A DNA stretch of 38,549 nucleotides from Clostridia bacterium. Its GTDB lineage: Bacteria > Bacillota > Clostridia > Oscillospirales > CAG-272. Under the pieces are notes generated by a model. That model did no database searches. It was not told the DNA's origin and was given only the letters and a program-made list of their open reading frames with translations. A program made the position numbers and the translations under genes. The DNA is taken from NCBI GenBank assembly GCA_017453205.1, contig JAFTKO010000010.1, positions 1-38,549 of the forward strand, in the 5' to 3' direction. Below are positions 1 to 7,892 of this stretch, in pieces. Each line of letters starts with the position of its first letter. Position 1 is the stretch's first letter.

Positions 1-34
1 AACGAGTTTCGTCAGTTTGCTGAAAGTTTTGGTC

Positions 35-164
35 GAGCTTTTTCAAAAGCTCGCGCAGTGGAGGGCGCGGAGCCCTCCTCGCGCTCCGCAGAGCGCGAAA
101 TTTCTCTTTCGGCGCTTTCTTTTTGCAAGCTTTTTCTTTGCACCTATATGGTCAAAGAAAAAGC
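35..164. repeat. Structured intergenic element made of four hairpins
   Basis: Four perfect inverted repeats follow one another in non-coding DNA: GAGCTTTT/AAAAGCTC at 35-52 (2-nt loop), GGAGGGC/GCCCTCC at 60-78, CGCGCTC/GAGCGCG at 80-97, and the 12-bp pair GCTTTTTCTTTG/CAAAGAAAAAGC at 129-164. The composite layout resembles dispersed intergenic repeats of gut Clostridia, but that is from memory and no second copy occurs in this window. The function is unknown. It is not read as a gene, because short open frames across it have no ribosome-binding site. Confidence 0.5.
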
Positions 165-219
165 GACTAAAGGATTTGTATAATTTGACTTTTTTCGCGC
201 CTTTCGTCTACACTCTGCA

Positions 220-250
220 CTGCCAACGAAAAATCGTTGGCAGTATTTTC
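220..250 (+). terminator. Hairpin, possible terminator
   Basis: A perfect 10-bp stem CTGCCAACGA/TCGTTGGCAG with an AAAA loop (220-243) is followed by TATTTTC on the plus strand. No T-run follows on the minus strand. It could end plus-strand transcription entering from the left, or belong to the structured element before it. Confidence 0.35.
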
Positions 251-287
251 ATTTTGGCACCAACAGCCTTTGATACGTGATCTTACC

Positions 288-953
288 CTATGTTTCTCCT
301 TCCTCCGGAGGGACGGGAGCTTCCTCCGGCGGTACTGCGGGTTCCTCGGGGGGTGCAGGTTCTTCCGTAGGCGGTATAGGTTCTTCCTCGGGCGGTTGGA
401 GCGTTCCTTCAAGTAAGGTCTCGTAGCAAATATCATCATTGATGTCGATCCGCACACCTTCGATATGCAAAAAACGCTTTTGCACAGCGTTGGTGTACGA
501 GGAAAGCGGACGGTCAAGTGCGTCATCAGACTGCGCACAAACCAATATCTCGTCGCCGTCAAATCCGCAGATGATGACCGTATGGTACCAATCCCCCGTG
601 CTGTTTGCATATTGGATCACGTCACCGAGCTCCGCCTCTTCTCGAGGCACTTCGCGTGCGTAGGGTCCCACACCGCCGTTTTGGGAAACAAACAGCGGTG
701 AACCTGTCATAAAATCATAAAAATATTCTACGCCGCTCCAAGCCGGCGCGCGATCGTCCACCGAGATGTAATACCACCCAAAGTCGGGTGTGTAATTCAT
801 CGTACAGCTCCCCGCCAACACTGCTTGCGAGATAAAATTGGTGCAGTTCCCTCCCCTGCCTGTAAAATCGGTGAACAGCGGGTTGCGGTCCAGCGCCCAC
901 CGCCGCGCATATTCTACCGCACGCTCCCGATTGTAGGGCTTTGTTACCAGCAT
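288..953 (-). CDS. Putative amidase domain protein (Amidase_6 family) with Pro/Glu-rich tail
   Basis: A protein of 221 residues. Residues about 1-150 match the putative amidase (Amidase_6, NlpC/P60-like papain fold) pattern. It has an N-terminal YNRERAVEYARRW helix, the probable catalytic cysteine in GRGGNCTNFISQ, and the probable histidine in DWYHTVII. The family is associated with amide-bond hydrolysis, possibly in cell-wall material; the substrate is unknown. The last 35 or so residues are almost only Pro, Glu and Ala in PPEE-type units, a surface-linker-like tail with no recognised anchor. The start at 953 is chosen because AAGGAGG stands 9 bp upstream; the frame runs open to 1007 without a better start. 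No signal peptide is visible, which is odd for a wall-acting enzyme. A TATACT -10-like box lies at 988-993 (minus), but no good -35. Confidence 0.75.
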   Translation of the reverse strand: MLVTKPYNRERAVEYARRWALDRNPLFTDFTGRGGNCTNFISQAVLAGSCTMNYTPDFGWYYISVDDRAPAWSGVEYFYDFMTGSPLFVSQNGGVGPYAREVPREEAELGDVIQYANSTGDWYHTVIICGFDGDEILVCAQSDDALDRPLSSYTNAVQKRFLHIEGVRIDINDDICYETLLEGTLQPPEEEPIPPTEEPAPPEEPAVPPEEAPVPPEEGET

Positions 954-1063
954 AAAATTTCCTCCTTTTTGATCCATGCTTCGATACAGTATATGCGTAA
1001 AAAGCAAAAAAGGAAATTTAATCGATCATATAAAAATTACATAGTCCACATTCCAAAAAAGAC

Positions 1064-1092
1064 TTGCAATTAACATTTGTTTGGTGTATAAT
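1064..1092 (+). promoter_or_regulatory. Sigma-A promoter of the gene at 1124
   Basis: TTGCAA (1064-1069), a 17-bp spacer and TATAAT (1087-1092). Transcription should begin near 1099, leaving a short leader with GGAGGAG at 1111-1117. This excludes the upstream TTG start at 1064 of the same frame. Confidence 0.8.
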
Positions 1093-1123
1093 GAACGAAA
1101 ACGACAATACGGAGGAGCCGATT

Positions 1124-2200
1124 ATGAAAAAAGAGATCCCAAACCGAATTTTTAGCGGAGATCACCGCGAGGGACACGTTCAAGGCATTGCCGTGGACAC
1201 GGAACGTGGGTTCGTCTACTATTCCTTTACCACAAGTTTGGTCAAAACCGACCTTGCGGGCAACTTGATCGGCAGTGTGGTCAAACTGGCGGGACACCTC
1301 GGCTGTATCACCTATGATGCCGACGCCAACGCTGTTTACGGCTCGCTTGAGCTCAAGCACGACGTCATCGGCGCGGGGATCATCAGCCGCACGGGTTGGG
1401 ATCCCTCCTCAGAGGATGCGTTCTATTTGGTCGCTTTTGATGTGGACAAGATCGACCGTCCCAACATGGATGCCGAGACAGATGGTGTCATGCGTGCCGT
1501 TTGGCTCGGTGACGTCGTTCGCGATTATCTTGCCACAGATGAAGCAAGCGGAAAAAAGCACCGTTACGGGTGCAGCGGCATTGACGGCACCGGTTACGGT
1601 CCCGTGTTCGGTGCCGATGCGGAAAGCGAAAAAAAGATCATGGTCTCCTATGGTGTTTACTCCGAAAACGACCGCGCGGATAACGATTATCAACTCATTT
1701 TGCAATACAGCAAATCAACGATCGACCGCTATGCCCTACCACTTAATCAAGAGAATCCACACCACAGCGGTCCCGAGACGGCAGAGCGACGCTATTTCTT
1801 CTACACGGGAAATACATCCTACGGCATTCAAAACCTCGAATATGACGCCCACAGCCGCAATTGGTTCGCCGCCGTTTACCGTGGCAAAAAAGAGACGTTT
1901 ACCAACTTTCCCATGTTCGTCATTGACGGTACCAAAGCCCCCGTTGTGCAACCTCTGCGAGGACGGAACGGTGAAACAGGCGCGGTTCTAACCTCTGCAA
2001 AGCTCGGCACCGTTGGTAAAAACAGTGAAATTTGGGGCGTGGAATTTCCCTACGGCTCCACTGGCATGGCATCGCTCGGTGACGGTACATTTTGCTTCTC
2101 CCAACAAAGCGCAAACAAGGTAGAAAAGACATTTTCCTCCACCGTGGTCAAGTACCGCTTTTCCCCCGTTTCCCCCCAACTGTTTACAGAAGAAAAATAA
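1124..2200 (+). CDS. Unrecognised cytoplasmic protein, possibly beta-propeller-like
   Basis: A protein of 358 residues with no signal peptide or membrane segment. I do not recognise the family. The N-terminal third reads like propeller blades, with strand-turn units such as VQGIAVDTERGFVYYSF, then LVKTDLAGNLIGSV, then GHLGCITYDADANAVYGSL. Aspartate- and glycine-rich turns recur to the end. It may be a sugar- or phosphoester-related propeller, but that is only a fold guess. The start at 1124 has GGAGGAG seven bases upstream and a consensus promoter before it. It is a single-gene unit that converges on the carboxypeptidase gene, and the two share a bidirectional terminator. Confidence 0.75.
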   Translation: MKKEIPNRIFSGDHREGHVQGIAVDTERGFVYYSFTTSLVKTDLAGNLIGSVVKLAGHLGCITYDADANAVYGSLELKHDVIGAGIISRTGWDPSSEDAFYLVAFDVDKIDRPNMDAETDGVMRAVWLGDVVRDYLATDEASGKKHRYGCSGIDGTGYGPVFGADAESEKKIMVSYGVYSENDRADNDYQLILQYSKSTIDRYALPLNQENPHHSGPETAERRYFFYTGNTSYGIQNLEYDAHSRNWFAAVYRGKKETFTNFPMFVIDGTKAPVVQPLRGRNGETGAVLTSAKLGTVGKNSEIWGVEFPYGSTGMASLGDGTFCFSQQSANKVEKTFSSTVVKYRFSPVSPQLFTEEK

Positions 2201-2249
2201 CCGATCAAGAAAAAAGGAACCTTTGCGGGTTCCTTTTTCTCTTGATCGG
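2201..2249. terminator. Bidirectional intrinsic terminator
   Basis: A long hairpin (outer arms CCGATCAAGA/TCTTGATCGG, inner arms AAGGAACC/GGGTTCCTT) fills the gap between two convergent genes. T-rich tracts lie on both sides, so it can end transcription from either strand. Confidence 0.85.
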
Positions 2250-2251
2250 AT

Positions 2252-3340
2252 TTATTTTGCATAAGTATTGTAAACCGTTTCGATATCGGTCATGGTGCCT
2301 TTCAGTTTTTCGGCGTCGCCAAGCACCAATATGTACTGTTCTTTGGATTGCAAGCCCGTTGCCGCGCATACGATGTAGGAAGAGGTGGTGTAGCCCGTCT
2401 TTTGCGCGCTCAAATTTACGGTGGTCAACCGAAACGAAGAATAGCTGTTTAAACGGCTTTGGAACGTGCTTGTAAAACCGCGGTTGTACGACTTTTCCAC
2501 ACCGTTTTCGGTGTAGTATCCTTGATAATTATAATACTCACGTACCGCGAGAATATCCTTGATCAAATTGCATTGCATCGCATATGCCATGATCGCTGCC
2601 ATCTCGCTTGCGGTCGTGTAATTCTCTACACTATCGTAGCCGATCGCGTTGTCAAAATGTGTGTTTGTCAGTCCCATTTCGGCGGCTTTTCGGTTCATCA
2701 AATCCACAAACGCCGTTTCCGAACCGCTAACCTCGAGCGCGATCATATAGGTGCAATCCGCCGCAGATGACACACCGATACCGTACAGCAGATCACGGAT
2801 GAGAAACTCGTCGTTCAGATATTTATCTCCGTCAATCAGCGCAACACTTGCGTCCGCATAGTTTCCGCTCTTGACGTAGTCGGTGATCTCCTGCGTCAAG
2901 ACCAATTTACGGTTCAAATCATCCTGTGTCAGATGTTCACATGCAACAATCAAGCTCATGACCTTGGTCAGCGATGCGGGCGAAAATTTGGTATCAGCGT
3001 TTTTGGAGGCAACGATCTCCCCTGTTTCGGCGTTCACAAGAACCGCATACTGAGAAGAGATACCCGTCAGCGTCTGTGTACTTGACGTCGCTGCGGGGAG
3101 CGTGGGCACTGTCCCGCCCGCAAATACAGGTACCGAGGGCACGGGATCGCCGGGCTGCTCACTGTCGGTGGTTGTCTCCTCCCCCGAGGGCGTTTCCACG
3201 GGTTTGTCGGCGGTCTTGAACGTCCGCGTCAGCACCACAATCACAAGCACAACTTCAAATATCATAAAAAGAATCAACCATAAGCAAAAGGCTTGTCCGT
3301 TGTCGCGTTTTTTCGTCTTCTTTTGGGGTTCTCTCTGCAT
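2252..3340 (-). CDS. D-alanyl-D-alanine carboxypeptidase (peptidase S11, penicillin-binding protein)
   Basis: A membrane-anchored DD-carboxypeptidase of 362 residues that trims the terminal D-Ala from peptidoglycan stem peptides. Residues 1-16 are basic and 17-38 form one membrane segment. Residues 40-90 are a Pro/Thr/Glu linker, and the catalytic domain follows. The SxxK motif is SLTK at 123-126 (nucleophile Ser123, Lys126), and KTG occurs in AQKTGYTTSS. The SxN motif appears as SAAD at about 192-195, with Ala in place of Asn, a variant of the SG(N/A)D type. Start 3340 is the first ATG before the basic, membrane-anchoring N-terminus; the ribosome-binding site GGAAAG is weak and distant, and the frame stays open upstream to 3409. 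It is a single gene, convergent with the gene at 1124. Confidence 0.9.
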   Translation of the reverse strand: MQREPQKKTKKRDNGQAFCLWLILFMIFEVVLVIVVLTRTFKTADKPVETPSGEETTTDSEQPGDPVPSVPVFAGGTVPTLPAATSSTQTLTGISSQYAVLVNAETGEIVASKNADTKFSPASLTKVMSLIVACEHLTQDDLNRKLVLTQEITDYVKSGNYADASVALIDGDKYLNDEFLIRDLLYGIGVSSAADCTYMIALEVSGSETAFVDLMNRKAAEMGLTNTHFDNAIGYDSVENYTTASEMAAIMAYAMQCNLIKDILAVREYYNYQGYYTENGVEKSYNRGFTSTFQSRLNSYSSFRLTTVNLSAQKTGYTTSSYIVCAATGLQSKEQYILVLGDAEKLKGTMTDIETVYNTYAK

Positions 3341-3464
3341 TTTCGCGCTGATCTTTCCTTTCAAAAAATACTCTATGAAAATTGTACCCGAAAAGCGTAA
3401 TTTTGTCAAGTCTTTTTCATAGATTTACATCTAAATTTTTTTCAAAAAATTTTGAAAAAAGTTA

Positions 3465-3493
3465 TTGACATATGTCAGAAACTATGATATAAT
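3465..3493 (+). promoter_or_regulatory. Consensus sigma-A promoter of the DUF134-rubrerythrin operon
   Basis: TTGACA (3465-3470), exactly 17 bp, then TATAAT (3488-3493). This is a perfect consensus promoter 66 bp ahead of the DUF134 start, in A/T-rich DNA. Confidence 0.9.
3466..3477. promoter_or_regulatory. 12-bp perfect palindrome over the -35 box, candidate operator
   Basis: TGACATATGTCA is a perfect palindrome overlapping five of six bases of the -35 hexamer and running into the spacer. A dimeric repressor bound here would block RNA polymerase. The DUF134 protein encoded just downstream has a helix-turn-helix and cysteines and is an obvious candidate, but this is inference. Confidence 0.5.
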
Positions 3494-3558
3494 AATAGCG
3501 TCAAAGGAAAACCGACAAAATTCGGGCTCTGAGACAAAAAACCGAAAGGCGGAATGTT

Positions 3559-3948
3559 ATGGCAAGACCCAAAAAAGCACGTGTCATCTGTTCCACCCCA
3601 CGGCATCGGCACTTTGCACCGATTGTTGAAGAAAACAACGATGCGATAATATTGGAGGCCGATGAATACGAGGTGCTTCGCCTGCACGATCTGGAGCATT
3701 TGAGCCAGGCAGAGGTGGCAAGCCAAATGCTGGTTTCCCGTCCCACCGTCACCACGCTGTTAAACACCGCGCATCAAAAAATTGCCGACGCACTGGTCAA
3801 CGGAAAACCCATCAACATTGTCACCGGCAACTGCTGTGTTTGCGAGATCGGCAGCTCATGCCCTCCCGAAAAAAAGGACAGTTGCACCAAAAAGCACCGT
3901 TGCGCCGCCTCCTGCAGGCACGCACGGGAGTGCCAATCACAAAACTAA
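3559..3948 (+). CDS. DUF134 family predicted DNA-binding protein with Cys-rich tail
   Basis: A protein of 129 residues. The N-terminus MARPKKARVI and the segment EADEYEVLRLHDLEHLSQAE are typical of DUF134. Residues about 55-90 form a sigma-region-4-like helix-turn-helix (LSQAEVASQMLVSRPTVTTL). The last 40 residues hold eight cysteines (CCVC, SSC, DSC, RC, SC, EC), suggesting an Fe-S cluster or metal/redox switch. The family is common in anaerobes and is predicted to regulate transcription. It is the first gene of an operon with rubrerythrin 31 bp downstream, so a role in oxygen or peroxide response is likely but not shown. The start follows AAAGGCGG. Confidence 0.85.
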   Translation: MARPKKARVICSTPRHRHFAPIVEENNDAIILEADEYEVLRLHDLEHLSQAEVASQMLVSRPTVTTLLNTAHQKIADALVNGKPINIVTGNCCVCEIGSSCPPEKKDSCTKKHRCAASCRHARECQSQN

Positions 3949-3979
3949 AAAAATTTTTATTTAAAGGAGAATTTTACTC

Positions 3980-4531
3980 ATGAAAAAATGGAGATGCACC
4001 ATCTGTGGAGAAATCGTAGAATCCGACGTTCGTCCCGACAAATGTCCCCTTTGCAAGGCTTCGGGCGAAAAATTTGAAGAGATCGTTGAAAACGGCGAAA
4101 TGACTTGGGCAACCGAGCATGTCATAGGCATCGCAAAGGACGCTCCCGCCGAGATCATCGAGGGTCTGCGCGCAAACTTCCAGGGCGAATGCACCGAGGT
4201 TGGTATGTATCTGGCAATGTCCCGCGTTGCCGCAAGAGAGGGTTACCCCGAGATCGCGCTCTACTGGAAAGAAGCTGCATTGGAAGAGGCTGAGCACGCC
4301 GCAAAATTTGCGGAGCTGTTGGGTGAGTGCGTATACGACTCCACCGAAAAGAACCTCACTGTCCGCGTAGAGGCAGAAAACGGCGCAACCGCAGGCAAAT
4401 TTGACCTTGCCAAGATGGCAAAGGAACATAACCTTGACGCCATCCATGACACCGTCCACGAAATGGCAAAGGACGAGGCGCGCCACGGCAGAGCGTTTGC
4501 AGGACTGCTGAAGAGATACTTCGGAAAATAA
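3980..4531 (+). CDS. rbr: Rubrerythrin with N-terminal rubredoxin domain ('reverse' rubrerythrin)
   Basis: A protein of 183 residues that reduces hydrogen peroxide in the cytoplasm of anaerobes. Residues 1-30 form a rubredoxin-like iron site, with CTIC and CPLC supplying the four cysteines. The ferritin-like di-iron helical bundle follows, with carboxylate/His ligands visible in [23 protein letters not shown] and [12 protein letters not shown]. Classical rubrerythrins have the rubredoxin domain at the C-terminus; this one has the reversed order known in clostridia. A strong AAAGGAG precedes the ATG. It is cotranscribed with the DUF134 gene and ends at an intrinsic terminator. Confidence 0.93.
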   Translation: MKKWRCTICGEIVESDVRPDKCPLCKASGEKFEEIVENGEMTWATEHVIGIAKDAPAEIIEGLRANFQGECTEVGMYLAMSRVAAREGYPEIALYWKEAALEEAEHAAKFAELLGECVYDSTEKNLTVRVEAENGATAGKFDLAKMAKEHNLDAIHDTVHEMAKDEARHGRAFAGLLKRYFGK

Positions 4532-4540
4532 TGTAATTTT

Positions 4541-4574
4541 TATGGGGAAAACCTTTAAAAGGGTTTTCCCCATA
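4541..4574 (+). terminator. Terminator of the rubrerythrin operon
   Basis: Arms TATGGGGAAAACC and GGGTTTTCCCCATA form a long perfect stem 10 bp after the rubrerythrin stop, followed by GTGATTTT. Confidence 0.75.
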
Positions 4575-4618
4575 GTGATTTTAAAAAATCTTGATAAAAG
4601 GGTTATCATGCCCTATCG

Positions 4619-4647
4619 GGAACCGCAAATATCGCGGTTTCTTTTTT
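4619..4647 (+). terminator. Second plus-strand terminator
   Basis: Stem AACCGC/GCGGTT (4621-4639) is followed directly by TCTTTTTT. It is a back-up terminator in the same orientation. Confidence 0.7.
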
Positions 4648-4672
4648 ATAAATATTTTCCGAGATTTCAAAC

Positions 4673-4695
4673 AAAAAAGGCACCACACGGTACCT
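4673..4695 (-). terminator. Terminator of the CarD-like gene
   Basis: Read on the minus strand, AGGTACC/GGTGCCT (one G-T pair, 4678-4695) is followed by a T-run (plus-strand A-run 4673-4678), 36 bp after the stop of the gene at 4731. Confidence 0.7.
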
Positions 4696-4730
4696 CTTTG
4701 TTTCATGATTTTCAGTTAAAAGCGTCTCCA

Positions 4731-5240
4731 TTACGCCATTTTTTGAATGTGGTCGGTAATATATTGCTCCATGTCGGCGTCGGCAGAAAGACCGAGCGCC
4801 AATGCGAGCTCGGCGTGGAGATTGCGCTTGGCATTCTCGGCAAACGAGCGTTCGGTCTCGGAAATGCGTCCCGAGCGCGGAGGCTGTGCGGTGGTGCGCA
4901 GATAAACGGTTTTGATAACGCGAACCCACTCCACGGGATCGTGCGTGCGCATTGCCTCTTGATATTTGGCGCGCAAAAGCTTTGCGTTGCTCTCCTCAAT
5001 GGTGCGCACAAAAGGAATGCGGTCGAGCAGCTCCTCTGCCTCGGCACGGCTGAGCAGACGACGCAAAAAGATACAGTCGCTGTCGACAGGGATATAGATC
5101 ACGCTGTTTTGGTCATGCAGCGGGTGCATCACATAATAGCGACGGTCGGCGGGCATATTGTCCAACGGTGCCGTCTGAATATCGGCAATCTTGCAGATTC
5201 CTCCCGATTCGTGAAAAACGTATTCATCGCGTTCAAACAT
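4731..5240 (-). CDS. CarD/CdnL-like transcriptional regulator
   Basis: A protein of 169 residues. Residues 1-55 have the Tudor-like CarD_CdnL_TRCF pattern (DEYVFHESGGICKIADIQ, then RRYYVMHPL and SVIYIPVDSD). In this family the domain binds the beta subunit of RNA polymerase and stabilises open complexes. The remainder is helical and charged, as in the DNA-binding half of CarD. Start 5240 has AGGAGG about 9 bp upstream. A promoter is visible at 5300-5329 and a terminator at 4673-4695, so it is a single-gene unit. Its targets cannot be told from the sequence. Confidence 0.8.
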   Translation of the reverse strand: MFERDEYVFHESGGICKIADIQTAPLDNMPADRRYYVMHPLHDQNSVIYIPVDSDCIFLRRLLSRAEAEELLDRIPFVRTIEESNAKLLRAKYQEAMRTHDPVEWVRVIKTVYLRTTAQPPRSGRISETERSFAENAKRNLHAELALALGLSADADMEQYITDHIQKMA

Positions 5241-5299
5241 GTAAATGCCCTCCTATTCTCTTTTTTCGATAATATGATTGTCGCCAATCTTTCAATTAT

Positions 5300-5329
5300 A
5301 TTATACCACAAAATTAAAAAAAATGTAAT
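5300..5329 (-). promoter_or_regulatory. Promoter of the CarD-like gene
   Basis: On the minus strand ATTACA (5324-5329), an 18-bp spacer and TATAAT (5300-5305), 60 bp before the start. The -35 is a 4/6 match. Confidence 0.6.
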
Positions 5330-5347
5330 AGGCGAAATTGACAAAAA

Positions 5348-5677
5348 TTATTGTTGCGGGACAACAGCAAAAAATACCAAGTCCGTATCGCTGTCATTGA
5401 TGAGCGTGTGGAACTGCCCCTTTTCGCAATAGTGGCACTCGCCCGCCGAAACGCGCTCCTCCACACCATCGGTGACTGTTTTTCCATTGCCCTCCAAGAT
5501 ATAAATGATCTCGGACGAGGTCGCGTGTTGATGGTAACCGATGCTCGCCCCGGGCACAAGACGACCGCGTAGGATCTTGTTGCGCTCATCCACGACCATA
5601 TTGGCTTGCAGTTCCTTTTCCCCGCCGTTAAAATTGACAAGATGCGTTACGGGAAGTTGGTCAAAAACGATTTTCAT
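5348..5677 (-). CDS. Small single-domain cupin protein
   Basis: A protein of 109 residues, essentially one double-stranded beta-helix. Cupin motif 1 is GYHQHATSSEIIYILEG, with the two His and the Glu that bind a metal. Motif 2 is GECHYCEKGQFHTLIN, with the fourth ligand His. The family includes isomerases, dioxygenases and sugar-binding proteins, so the activity cannot be assigned. The start follows AGGAGA. The gene lies between the V-ATPase terminator and the CarD-like gene, and no strong promoter of its own was seen. Confidence 0.85.
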   Translation of the reverse strand: MKIVFDQLPVTHLVNFNGGEKELQANMVVDERNKILRGRLVPGASIGYHQHATSSEIIYILEGNGKTVTDGVEERVSAGECHYCEKGQFHTLINDSDTDLVFFAVVPQQ

Positions 5678-5734
5678 GATAGTTTCTCCTATGTGTTTTT
5701 TTATTTGAAATAATACTCTTCAATTTTTTGAAAG

Positions 5735-5782
5735 AAAAAGGTGCAGGGGGATGGAAAACCCTTTTCACGGCCTCCCTCACCC
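5735..5782 (-). terminator. Probable terminator of the V-ATPase operon
   Basis: On the minus strand an imperfect GC-rich stem (GGGTGAGGGAGG against CCATCCCCCTGCACC, 5740-5782) is followed by TTTTT, directly after the subunit D stop. Confidence 0.6.
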
Positions 5783-5791
5783 TTCAAAAAA

Positions 5792-6463
5792 TTATTCTTC
5801 TTCCTCGTCATCATGCTTTTGCGTCATCTGCGCTTGGAGCATCATGTCTTTGACTTTCATGAGTCTTGTGGTGTTGCCGCGCTCGTTTTCATCTAACTTC
5901 ATCTTAATGCTCTTGATGGTGGCAAGATACTGCGGCATTAGGATATATTCCAGCGCATTGACACGGCGGCGCGTTCGCTCGATCTCCTCCGCCAACAGTT
6001 GCGCGGTCTTTTCCAGCTCTGCCATGCGCAACAGGTCCTCGGTGATCCCGCTCAGCGCACGCAAAGATGAGTCCAGCTCGCCCGATGTGAACGCCATACC
6101 GTAGTTATAACTGTCGCTGCCGCCCTCGGACAGAACGCGCAATTGGAACACCGGCACTGTCACGCTCATGACATTTTTATAATCCACCTTAAGCTCGCAC
6201 TCCTTTTTCGGACAGATCAGCGCCTCCTCCAACATTTTGGGGCTGCTGACCGCGCTTGCTACGGTAAAGCCGCCGTAAACCTCGGCAAGCGCTTTTTCCA
6301 CACGCTCGCGCAATTGCTTATCCTCGCGCACCACGTCCAAAAATTGCTTCATCAGCTCGTCTCGCTTATCCTTGAGCAGCTTGTGTCCCTTCCGCGCCGT
6401 TTGGTAGCGCGTCTGTATCCGCTTCATCTCCATGCGCGTTGGGTTCACTCTCAATTCCGCCAT
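5792..6463 (-). CDS. ntpD: V-type ATPase subunit D
   Basis: Central-stalk subunit of 223 residues that rotates inside the A3B3 head. The start MAELRVNPTRMEMKRIQTRYQTA and the long N- and C-terminal antiparallel coiled-coil helices are diagnostic of V-ATPase subunit D. The length matches the family. AAGGAGGTGATATC precedes the ATG. It is the last gene of the V-ATPase operon, 36 bp after subunit B. The tail ends in a run of Asp/Glu residues. Confidence 0.95.
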   Translation of the reverse strand: MAELRVNPTRMEMKRIQTRYQTARKGHKLLKDKRDELMKQFLDVVREDKQLRERVEKALAEVYGGFTVASAVSSPKMLEEALICPKKECELKVDYKNVMSVTVPVFQLRVLSEGGSDSYNYGMAFTSGELDSSLRALSGITEDLLRMAELEKTAQLLAEEIERTRRRVNALEYILMPQYLATIKSIKMKLDENERGNTTRLMKVKDMMLQAQMTQKHDDEEEE

Positions 6464-6499
6464 GATATCACCTCCTTTTTTCCAGACTCTTTCGCGAAG

Positions 6500-7876
6500 T
6501 TATTCGTCCTTGGGCCAATATTTTTCGATCATTTCGGGCTTGATACGTTTGAGCTCGCTCTTGGGTAGAATCGAAAGGAGCTTCCAACCGAGGTCAAGCG
6601 TTTGCTCGATGGAGCGGTTCTCATAAAAGCCTTGGTTGATATACTTTGCCTCGAACTCATCGGCAAATTTTGCGTAGAGACGGTCGATGGGAGAGAGCGC
6701 CGCCTCGCCCAAAACCACCATCAGCTCCTTTGCCTCTTTTCCGCGCGCATAGGCGGAGAAAAGCTGGTTCATGGTGCTTGCATGGTCCTCACGCGTCTTG
6801 CCCTCGCCAATACCCTTATCCTTCAAGCGCGACAGCGACGGAAGAACATCCACGGGTGGCAGATAGCCCTTGCGGTACATTTCGCGCGAAAGAATGATCT
6901 GTCCCTCGGTGATATATCCCGTGAGGTCGGGGATCGGATGCGTCTTGTCATCCTCGGGCATGGTTAGGATCGGGATCATCGTGATCGAGCCGTCCGAGCC
7001 CATTTTTCTACCCGCACGTTCGTACATAGTGGCAAGGTCGGTGTACAAGTAACCGGGGTAGCCGCGGCGTCCGGGAACCTCCTTGCGTGCGGCGGAAACC
7101 TCGCGCAACGCCTCGGCATAGTTGGTAATGTCGGTGATGATGACCAACACATGCATGTTACACTCAAATGCCAAATACTCAGCGGCGGTGAGCGCCATAC
7201 GCGGGGTGGAGATACGCTCGATCGCCGCGTCGGATGCCAAATTGATAAACAGCACCGTGCGGTCAATGGCGCCTGTCTTTTTAAAGTCGGAGATAAAGAA
7301 GTCGGCTTCCTCAAAGGTAATACCTACCGCAGCAAAGACCACGGCAAATTTATCATCCTTGTTTTTGACCTTTGCCTGTCTTGCAATCTGTGCGGCGAGA
7401 TTGGCGTGCGGAAGTCCCGAGCCCGAGAAGATGGGCAGCTTTTGCCCACGCACAAGGGTGTTCAGACCGTCAATGGTCGAAATACCCGTTTGAATAAACT
7501 CGGAGGGATAGTAACGCGCCGCGGGATTGATGGGTGTACCGTTGATATCCAAGCTCTTTTCTGGAATCAAACGGACACCGCCGTCGATCGGCTCACCCAT
7601 GCCGTTAAAAACGCGTCCGAGCATATTGGGCGACACGGGCAACTCCACGCCGTGACCCGTAAAACGCACCTTACTGTTGGCAAGATTGATACCCGCGGCA
7701 GACTCAAACAACTGCACCAACACGTTACGTCCGTTGACCTCCAGCACACGGCAACGGCGCACCTCGCCATCGGGCAGCTCGATCTCGCCCAGCTCATCGT
7801 ATTTCACACCCTCGACCTGCTTGACCAACATCAAGGGGCCTGCAACTTCTTCAATGGTTCTGTATTCTCTGATCAT
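6500..7876 (-). CDS. ntpB: V-type ATPase subunit B
   Basis: Non-catalytic nucleotide-binding subunit of 458 residues in the peripheral A3B3 hexamer. It shares the Rossmann-like core of the rotary ATPases ([18 protein letters not shown] in place of a canonical P-loop, as expected for B). [21 protein letters not shown] near the C-terminus is typical. The start lies 16 bp after the subunit A stop with GGGGAAAGG ahead. Length and order are those of the ntp-type operon. Confidence 0.96.
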   Translation of the reverse strand: MIREYRTIEEVAGPLMLVKQVEGVKYDELGEIELPDGEVRRCRVLEVNGRNVLVQLFESAAGINLANSKVRFTGHGVELPVSPNMLGRVFNGMGEPIDGGVRLIPEKSLDINGTPINPAARYYPSEFIQTGISTIDGLNTLVRGQKLPIFSGSGLPHANLAAQIARQAKVKNKDDKFAVVFAAVGITFEEADFFISDFKKTGAIDRTVLFINLASDAAIERISTPRMALTAAEYLAFECNMHVLVIITDITNYAEALREVSAARKEVPGRRGYPGYLYTDLATMYERAGRKMGSDGSITMIPILTMPEDDKTHPIPDLTGYITEGQIILSREMYRKGYLPPVDVLPSLSRLKDKGIGEGKTREDHASTMNQLFSAYARGKEAKELMVVLGEAALSPIDRLYAKFADEFEAKYINQGFYENRSIEQTLDLGWKLLSILPKSELKRIKPEMIEKYWPKDE

Positions 7877-7892
7877 TTGCCTTTCCCCTCTT

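Noticed and set aside
4542-5432. A 296-codon plus-strand frame across the CarD-like gene
   Set aside because: It begins inside the rubrerythrin terminator, runs through two terminator hairpins and the CarD promoter, and has no domain.
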